Source: a virus. From it: a stretch of 42,384 bases of DNA. Below are positions 38,447 to 42,384 of the stretch, piece by piece. The stretch lies in the IMG/VR virus record IMGVR_UViG_3300046373_000031, positions 1 to 42,384 of that record; one strand, 5' to 3'. The notes under the pieces are model-generated. The model saw nothing but the letters and a program-made list of their open reading frames with translations. It was not told where the DNA came from and searched no databases. The position numbers and the translations under genes are program-made. Numbering within the stretch: position 1 is the stretch's first letter; each line of letters opens with the position of its first letter.

Positions 38447-38474
38447 AAAAAAAGGGAACCAAAAAGGCTCCCTT
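38447..38474 (-). terminator. Intrinsic terminator between capsid and tail genes
   Basis: Minus strand: AAGGGAGCC (38474-38466) pairs with GGTTCCCTT (38460-38452) with one G-U, loop TTTTT, and a T-run (38453-38447). It lies 16 bases before the tube A start, so tail genes may be read by partial read-through, giving more capsid than tail transcript. Confidence 0.88.
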
Positions 38475-38494
38475 AAGATTAACGCTTCCTGCTG

Positions 38495-38956
38495 TTACGC
38501 GTCCGGCAGGTTGTCGTCCTGCTCTTGAGCCTGCGCGGCTTGCTGCGGGCTCAGCGTGGACTTGGCAGCATCCTGGTTGAGACGATCGGCTTCGGCCTGG
38601 GCATTACCCTTGGCTTCGCCAGCCTTACCCTTGACCGCGGCAAATAGTTCACCGACGCGGTTGCCATCGGCATCTACCACTTCGAAGTTGCCAACCGGTA
38701 CATGACGCACGGTGTACAGAGCTGCCGGTGGAGTGAACGGCGCAGAAGATGGAACAGAACCGACTTCAGCCTTCTGTGGCACGATCTCGGCCGGCACCTT
38801 CCCGACTTTCTGATCCTTGCTCAGCTTCTGGCTTCCATCGGCATTGGCCAGCACCATCCAGGCGCCAAGTTCTTCATCGTCAGGGATCTCAAACCGCTCG
38901 CCCGCTTCCCGCAGATGACCGTAGAACCCCAATGCTTTCGCGATAACGAGCGGCAT
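38495..38956 (-). CDS. Capsid-module accessory protein (153 aa)
   Basis: ATG at 38956 with GTAAGGAGGCCGT. An N-terminal domain with ALGFYGHLREAGERFEIPDD and EELGAWMVLANADG is followed by a Pro/Val linker, a small domain (VRHVPVGNFEVVDADGNRVG) and a helical Gln/Ala-rich tail (QQAAQAQEQDDNLPDA). It lies after the cement protein and may be a minor head protein or head fibre. The role is inferred from position. Confidence 0.78.
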   Translation of the reverse strand: MPLVIAKALGFYGHLREAGERFEIPDDEELGAWMVLANADGSQKLSKDQKVGKVPAEIVPQKAEVGSVPSSAPFTPPAALYTVRHVPVGNFEVVDADGNRVGELFAAVKGKAGEAKGNAQAEADRLNQDAAKSTLSPQQAAQAQEQDDNLPDA

Positions 38957-38965
38957 ACGGCCTCC

Positions 38966-39397
38966 TTACAGGTAGTCAGGGTAGTTGAAAGTGAAGTTTG
39001 CACCATCAACGATGTGAGCGGAAACGATACCGGCGGTCATGGGACCGGTGGCCACGGTGTAGTTCACACGGGTATAGCGGCGCGTTGGGATTGGGAAGCC
39101 AACCCAGAAGCCCTTGCCAGCAGTCAGCTGAGCCAGAGTGAATGGGCCCAGGCTCGCCACGTCAGCGAAGGTCGCGTTGTCGGCGGAGTCCTGCAGGGTC
39201 GCTTGCAGGGTCGCTGCGCCGGCGGCGGTGAAGGTCTGGCTGACGTTGACGAACAGATAAAGTGGAGTGCCGGCACCAAGATCACGACCAATGGCCGGGT
39301 TCGTGGTCGCGCCAGCGTCCACCACGTTGGTGCTGACGGCAGTAGCAGTGATCGCTTGCTTGTCCGAGTACTGCAGGTATTTGTCGAGGATAGTCAT
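38966..39397 (-). CDS. Bbp16-like capsid cement (decoration) protein
   Basis: This encodes 143 residues, ATG at 39397 after CAGGAGATGTGAA. It is beta-rich with small residues (PLYLFVNVSQTFTAAGAATL; QDSADNATFADVASLGPFTL; FWVGFPIPTRRYTRVNYTVA). This and its place just after the major capsid gene match the Bbp16 cement protein of Bordetella phage BPP-1, which stabilises the shell. Confidence 0.85.
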   Translation of the reverse strand: MTILDKYLQYSDKQAITATAVSTNVVDAGATTNPAIGRDLGAGTPLYLFVNVSQTFTAAGAATLQATLQDSADNATFADVASLGPFTLAQLTAGKGFWVGFPIPTRRYTRVNYTVATGPMTAGIVSAHIVDGANFTFNYPDYL

Positions 39398-39427
39398 TTC
39401 ACATCTCCTGAATGGGTGACGCGCGGA

Positions 39428-40417
39428 TTAAACCACGCGTGCTTCGGTGTTGAGGATGGCGTCCACACGCTTGACCGGAATGCTGTCGAAAGTCATGACC
39501 TTTCGGCCGGCGACTTCTTCCATGTTCAGCCAGACGTTGGTCTTGTTGACGATCTGGCGGCGCAGGAAGGAGCGGACGCTGCGGTTGACGTAGAACACTG
39601 CGCGGCCCATACGGGTGTTAGGCAGCAATTCGATGGCCTGGATCATCAGATCGATCAGGTTTGCGCCGGTGGCAGCAGTCGGCGACAGCAGGGTACGGTC
39701 GATGTTGGCGATCCGCACGATGTAGCGCCAGTCACGTACGGTCAGGCCGCAGTACCACTGGTAGTGCGTGCGATAACCTTCGTAGCGACCGCCTTGTGGG
39801 TCGAACAACGTTTCATCTTTGGTTGGCCCCATCTTCAGGCCGCCAGTGGTGCCCTTCGGATAGATGCCGTGGATGATGTTCTCGTCCCAGCAGACCAGCC
39901 AGACCGAAGTGTTGTTGTTGCCAGTGCCGCCGGCATCAAGGATGTTCTGACCGTTTTCAGCGGTCAGGCTGTTGAAGCGTGGCGCCAGGCCGGTAAAGCG
40001 CTCAGGGAACACAGACGAGTCACCATAGATCAGCGTGGTGGCCATGTTCTGGTTCATGCCTTCCAAGAAGGCCTTGGATTCGGACAGCAGGAAAGCAGGC
40101 TTGTCGTCCGAGATGTCCACCAGCGATTTGTCGACTTCGCTGTAGGATTCAAGCATGCCGGTGCCGTCGCGCACTTGCACGGTGGTCGACTTCTCTGGCT
40201 GGACGCCGTAGTTCAGCAGGCGCCAGGTGCCGGATGGAAGGCCCGAACGGATCGTGGTCTTGTGGCCGGTACCGTCGTTGGTCGGAAGCCATGGCATGTC
40301 TTCCAGGATTTCGTTGGTGGCGTTCAAGATCTCAATGATCTTGGCAATTTTGCCATCGGTGTCTTTACGCTTAGCGAGATCCGCGAGCGTGAGGTTGGTA
40401 GTAGCGAGTACGGCCAT
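39428..40417 (-). CDS. Major capsid protein (HK97 fold, BPP-1 type)
   Basis: This encodes 329 residues, ATG at 40417 with GAGGAATACTCAAA. It has the sequence characters of the BPP-1/Bbp17 group: MAVLATTNLTLADLAKRKDT, EILEDMPWLPTNDGTGHKTT, SGLPSGTWRLLNYGVQPEKS, ENIIHGIYPKGTTGGLKMGP and SVRSFLRRQIVNKTNVWLNM. About 420 copies would form the T=7 shell. The gene lies between scaffold and cement protein as expected. Confidence 0.94.
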   Translation of the reverse strand: MAVLATTNLTLADLAKRKDTDGKIAKIIEILNATNEILEDMPWLPTNDGTGHKTTIRSGLPSGTWRLLNYGVQPEKSTTVQVRDGTGMLESYSEVDKSLVDISDDKPAFLLSESKAFLEGMNQNMATTLIYGDSSVFPERFTGLAPRFNSLTAENGQNILDAGGTGNNNTSVWLVCWDENIIHGIYPKGTTGGLKMGPTKDETLFDPQGGRYEGYRTHYQWYCGLTVRDWRYIVRIANIDRTLLSPTAATGANLIDLMIQAIELLPNTRMGRAVFYVNRSVRSFLRRQIVNKTNVWLNMEEVAGRKVMTFDSIPVKRVDAILNTEARVV

Positions 40418-40441
40418 TTTGAGTATTCCTCAGTGGTTGTT

Positions 40442-41182
40442 TTAGGTGAACTTCACATCGCCAAACAAGGTTTTAGCCGCGCTTGGTTCCTCTGTCGCGG
40501 ATGCATCAGAGCCTGGGATTACCAGCTTGTCTTCGGAGATGGCCAGGCCGATCTTGTGCATGCCGCGGATCAGGGCCGGGTTGTTGCCGATGCCTGAGTC
40601 GTTGAGCAGCTGGCGGAAGTCATCGCCGAAGAAAGTGGAAATGGCCTTAACGGCCGTTGAAACAGTTGCGTCGAACTTGGCACCGCCAAGCTCTGGGTCA
40701 CTCTTGATCTCGTTGACCCAAGCGTCGCTCTGGGCCTTCAGCGCCTGGGCCAGGAACTCTTCGCGGCCAGTCTCGCCAGCGGCCGCTGTCTCTGCCTGCA
40801 GGTCAACCAGCTTCTGGGCCTGGGCCTGGGTCAGTCCAAGCTCCTTGGCTGTTGCATTGAACTTCGTCAGCAGCGCTTCATCGACCTGAACGCCGTCCGG
40901 AAGCTTGTAGGCCTCGTAGGTCTCAGGCACTTCATTGGCCTTTACCTCGGCAGCCTCGCGGGCAATCTTAGCTTCCGGAGTCTCTGCGTTGTCCTTGGCT
41001 GCCTGTTCAGCTTCCAATTCGCCAACGGTCTTGCTGGCATTGATGTCAGCGAGAACGTCAGTGCTGGCTGGAGTTTCAGCGGTTGTAGCCGGAGCATCAG
41101 AACCACCACCGCCCAACAAGCTGTCGCCGCCTTCTTCTGCAAACAAAAAATGGCCCAGGGCCCTGTGAATAAACATACTCAT
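40442..41182 (-). CDS. Scaffolding protein
   Basis: This encodes 246 residues. ATG at 41182 is preferred to the TTG at 41188 because AAGGG then sits nine bases upstream. The composition is acidic and helical (EAEQAAKDNAETPEAKIARE; ATAKELGLTQAQAQKLVDLQ; FGDDFRQLLNDSGIGNNPAL), and the C-terminus ends in FGDVKFT. It is typical of podovirus scaffolds that guide shell assembly and leave the head. It is directly upstream of the capsid gene. Confidence 0.88.
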   Translation of the reverse strand: MSMFIHRALGHFLFAEEGGDSLLGGGGSDAPATTAETPASTDVLADINASKTVGELEAEQAAKDNAETPEAKIAREAAEVKANEVPETYEAYKLPDGVQVDEALLTKFNATAKELGLTQAQAQKLVDLQAETAAAGETGREEFLAQALKAQSDAWVNEIKSDPELGGAKFDATVSTAVKAISTFFGDDFRQLLNDSGIGNNPALIRGMHKIGLAISEDKLVIPGSDASATEEPSAAKTLFGDVKFT

Positions 41183-41184
41183 GG

Positions 41185-41496
41185 TCAATTACCCTTCTCG
41201 GTTTTCGTCGTGTTCTCGTTGATCATCACCTGGTACTTCTCGGGACAATCGGCTTGGATCTTGCTAATCAGCATCAGGCCCACGTTGCGCCGCCCTTCCA
41301 TGTATGCCATCTGAGCGTGACTTTCAATCGGCATGGCCTTGAACGCCCCGAACTCTTGCAGCATGAACCAGACGAAGCGCCTGCCGCCGTCTGTGGCCAT
41401 TATGCCCCGAAAGTCATCTGACAGTTGGTGTTCGCGCATTGCGATCAACCTGCGAGCTTCCAGAGCCTCCTTGGCCGTCATGCCTTCTGTGTTCAT
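41185..41496 (-). CDS. Bbp19-like small structural-module protein
   Basis: This encodes 103 residues, ATG at 41496 overlapping the portal stop (ATGA). It reads MREHQLSDDFRGIMATDGGR, then FVWFMLQEFGAFKAM and MAYMEGRRNVGLMLISKIQA. The G-R-R-F-x-W...E-G-x-R-N-x-G-L pattern is that of the Bbp19 family in BPP-1-like and related podoviruses. It lies between portal and scaffold; a head-assembly role is likely but unproven. Confidence 0.82.
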   Translation of the reverse strand: MNTEGMTAKEALEARRLIAMREHQLSDDFRGIMATDGGRRFVWFMLQEFGAFKAMPIESHAQMAYMEGRRNVGLMLISKIQADCPEKYQVMINENTTKTEKGN

Positions 41497-42384
41497 TGCT
41501 GCACCTGGTTGGCCAGAGTGGTCAGGGCGTTATCGCCGCCAGTGTCAGTCTCGGAAAGCAGTTTAGCGCCTTCCACCACCTGCTGCATTTGGGCCTGCTG
41601 CTGGGCCTGCTGGGCTTGTTGTGCCCGGGCCTGGCGGATCTGTGCAACTTCCTCATCCGAGTTGAGCATTGTTGGCGGAACGCCGATCGCACTGAAGTAC
41701 TCGTTGATTGTCTGGTCGATGTTCAGCTTGTCGGCCGCCTGCGGGAACGACTGGGCCAGGTTTCCGGTGAAGGCCAGGGCGCGCTCTATGGAGCTGACGC
41801 CCAATGCTTTCTGGGCCTGGGCCAGGATGCTGATGTATTCAACGGCCAGGTCCATGCCCTGGAGTTCCTGCGGAGGTGGCGGCAACACAGGCTTGCCAGG
41901 CAGCAGCCCCTGCCAGCGTGGCATTGACTGCTCAAGCATCAGCTGGAAGGTGATGTCGATCAGCGGGTCCAGAAGTTCGTCGTTCTGGCGCTCAAGCACT
42001 GGGCCCAGCATCAGCATCTTCTCTTCCTTGCGCGTGGCGATCTCGGTCGCGGTACGCACGGAGTCCATGTTGCTGATCATCAGGAACAGGTCTTCATAGA
42101 AGGTCGTCTTGATGCGCTGTTCGCTGGACTGGATCTCACCGCGCAGCTGGCCAAGCCAGTTCGGGTCAATGGTGTAGAGCGGGGCGAACTTGGCGCCGAC
42201 TTGCGAGTCGGGAACCCAGGTTACGTCGCCCGGGACAATAGACACGCGGTCATTGCGCATCGACGCCGGCGCACCCATTGGAGGCTTAACGCCCTTCTTG
42301 AGCAATTCCAGCTTATCTCGCTCCATGATCTGCAGGCTCAGCACCTCACCGATACAGAACGAGCCAGGGCCCTTGCCGTACACG
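41493..42384 (-). CDS. Portal protein, C-terminal part (gene continues at 1-933)
   Basis: This is the rest of the portal gene. Bases 42258-42384 duplicate 1-127, so the unique part is 42257-41493 and encodes residues 312-565. It contains the conserved stretch on subunit packing (MISNMDSVRTATEIATRKEE) typical of head-tail connectors and ends in a glutamine-rich helix (QQAQQAQQQAQ, about residues 515-535), probably in the barrel or crown that faces the capsid lumen. The stop TGA overlaps the next start as ATGA at 41493-41496. The GTG at the extreme contig end is not a true start. Confidence 0.92.
   Translation of the reverse strand, partial: VYGKGPGSFCIGEVLSLQIMERDKLELLKKGVKPPMGAPASMRNDRVSIVPGDVTWVPDSQVGAKFAPLYTIDPNWLGQLRGEIQSSEQRIKTTFYEDLFLMISNMDSVRTATEIATRKEEKMLMLGPVLERQNDELLDPLIDITFQLMLEQSMPRWQGLLPGKPVLPPPPQELQGMDLAVEYISILAQAQKALGVSSIERALAFTGNLAQSFPQAADKLNIDQTINEYFSAIGVPPTMLNSDEEVAQIRQARAQQAQQAQQQAQMQQVVEGAKLLSETDTGGDNALTTLANQVQQ
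42258..42384. repeat. Terminal direct repeat, right copy (assembly overlap)
   Basis: Exact copy of bases 1-127. Removing one copy gives a unique genome length of 42,257 bp. The physical ends of the packaged DNA (pac, cos or true terminal repeats) cannot be seen from this. Confidence 0.95.

Noticed and set aside
20961-41496. Diversity-generating retroelement as in phage BPP-1
   Set aside because: The virion genes resemble BPP-1, but no reverse transcriptase or template/variable repeat pair is present near the tail genes.
1-42384. Integrase, CI repressor or attachment site for a temperate lifestyle
   Set aside because: No recombinase motif, repressor with protease domain or tRNA-end duplication was found.
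1-42384. CRISPR array or insertion sequence
   Set aside because: No regularly spaced repeats of the right size and no transposase frame were seen.

Overview
The window is essentially one complete genome of a tailed phage with a short-tailed (podovirus) virion, most likely infecting Pseudomonas or a close relative. The evidence is the fairly GC-rich coding sequence, a virion module whose capsid genes follow the Bordetella BPP-1 pattern and whose tail and ejection genes follow the T7 pattern, and a size of about 42.3 kb. Pseudomonas putida phage AF is a similar case from memory, not from a search. Bases 1-127 are repeated exactly at 42258-42384, so the contig closes on itself as a circle of 42,257 bp that was opened inside the portal gene. 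No integrase, excisionase, CI-type repressor or partition genes are visible, so the phage looks lytic, although it carries a Cro-like regulator.

Layout. A divergent control region (about 9669-9847) contains a strong leftward promoter, a weaker rightward promoter and two 10-bp operator-like repeats 21 bp apart. Rightward (9848-20928) lie a Cro-like protein, a replication initiator gene with three GC-rich iterons beside an AT-rich stretch (a lambda-type candidate origin), a TOPRIM/RecA primase-helicase, many small genes, an unusual structured RNA region (13868-14018), a protein with two FtsK-gamma-like winged helices, an SPFH/prohibitin-like membrane protein, then a second promoter driving a small basic protein, an ERF annealing protein, a YqaJ-type exonuclease, a DUF1367 protein and a YbcO-like nuclease. 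A bidirectional terminator at 20931-20956 ends this arm.

Leftward from 9668 run about fifteen small, mostly unknown genes joined by ATGA/TGATG/GTGA overlaps and ending with a RusA-like resolvase. Next come tRNA-Trp(CCA), a folded non-coding segment, and a zone with three intrinsic terminators separated by small membrane, secreted or acidic proteins. Then follow terminase small and large subunits, a GNAT protein and the portal (split by the contig ends). Transcription continues from 42257 down to 20961: Bbp19-like protein, scaffold, major capsid, cement protein, tail tubes A and B, T7 gp13-like and gp14-like proteins, a transglycosylase, a 2,062-residue ejection protein with an HEFGH zinc-protease motif, tailspike, holin, endolysin, overlapping i-/o-spanins, and three probable fibre or structural proteins.

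The most interesting element is at 13868-14018. It is a non-coding stretch with a plausible promoter at its start and a T-run at its end, whose long complementary segments cross one another. It could be a small RNA, an attenuator or switch for the FtsK-gamma-like gene, or a pseudoknotted RNA. All functional calls come from reading the translated sequence and recalling families; no database was searched.
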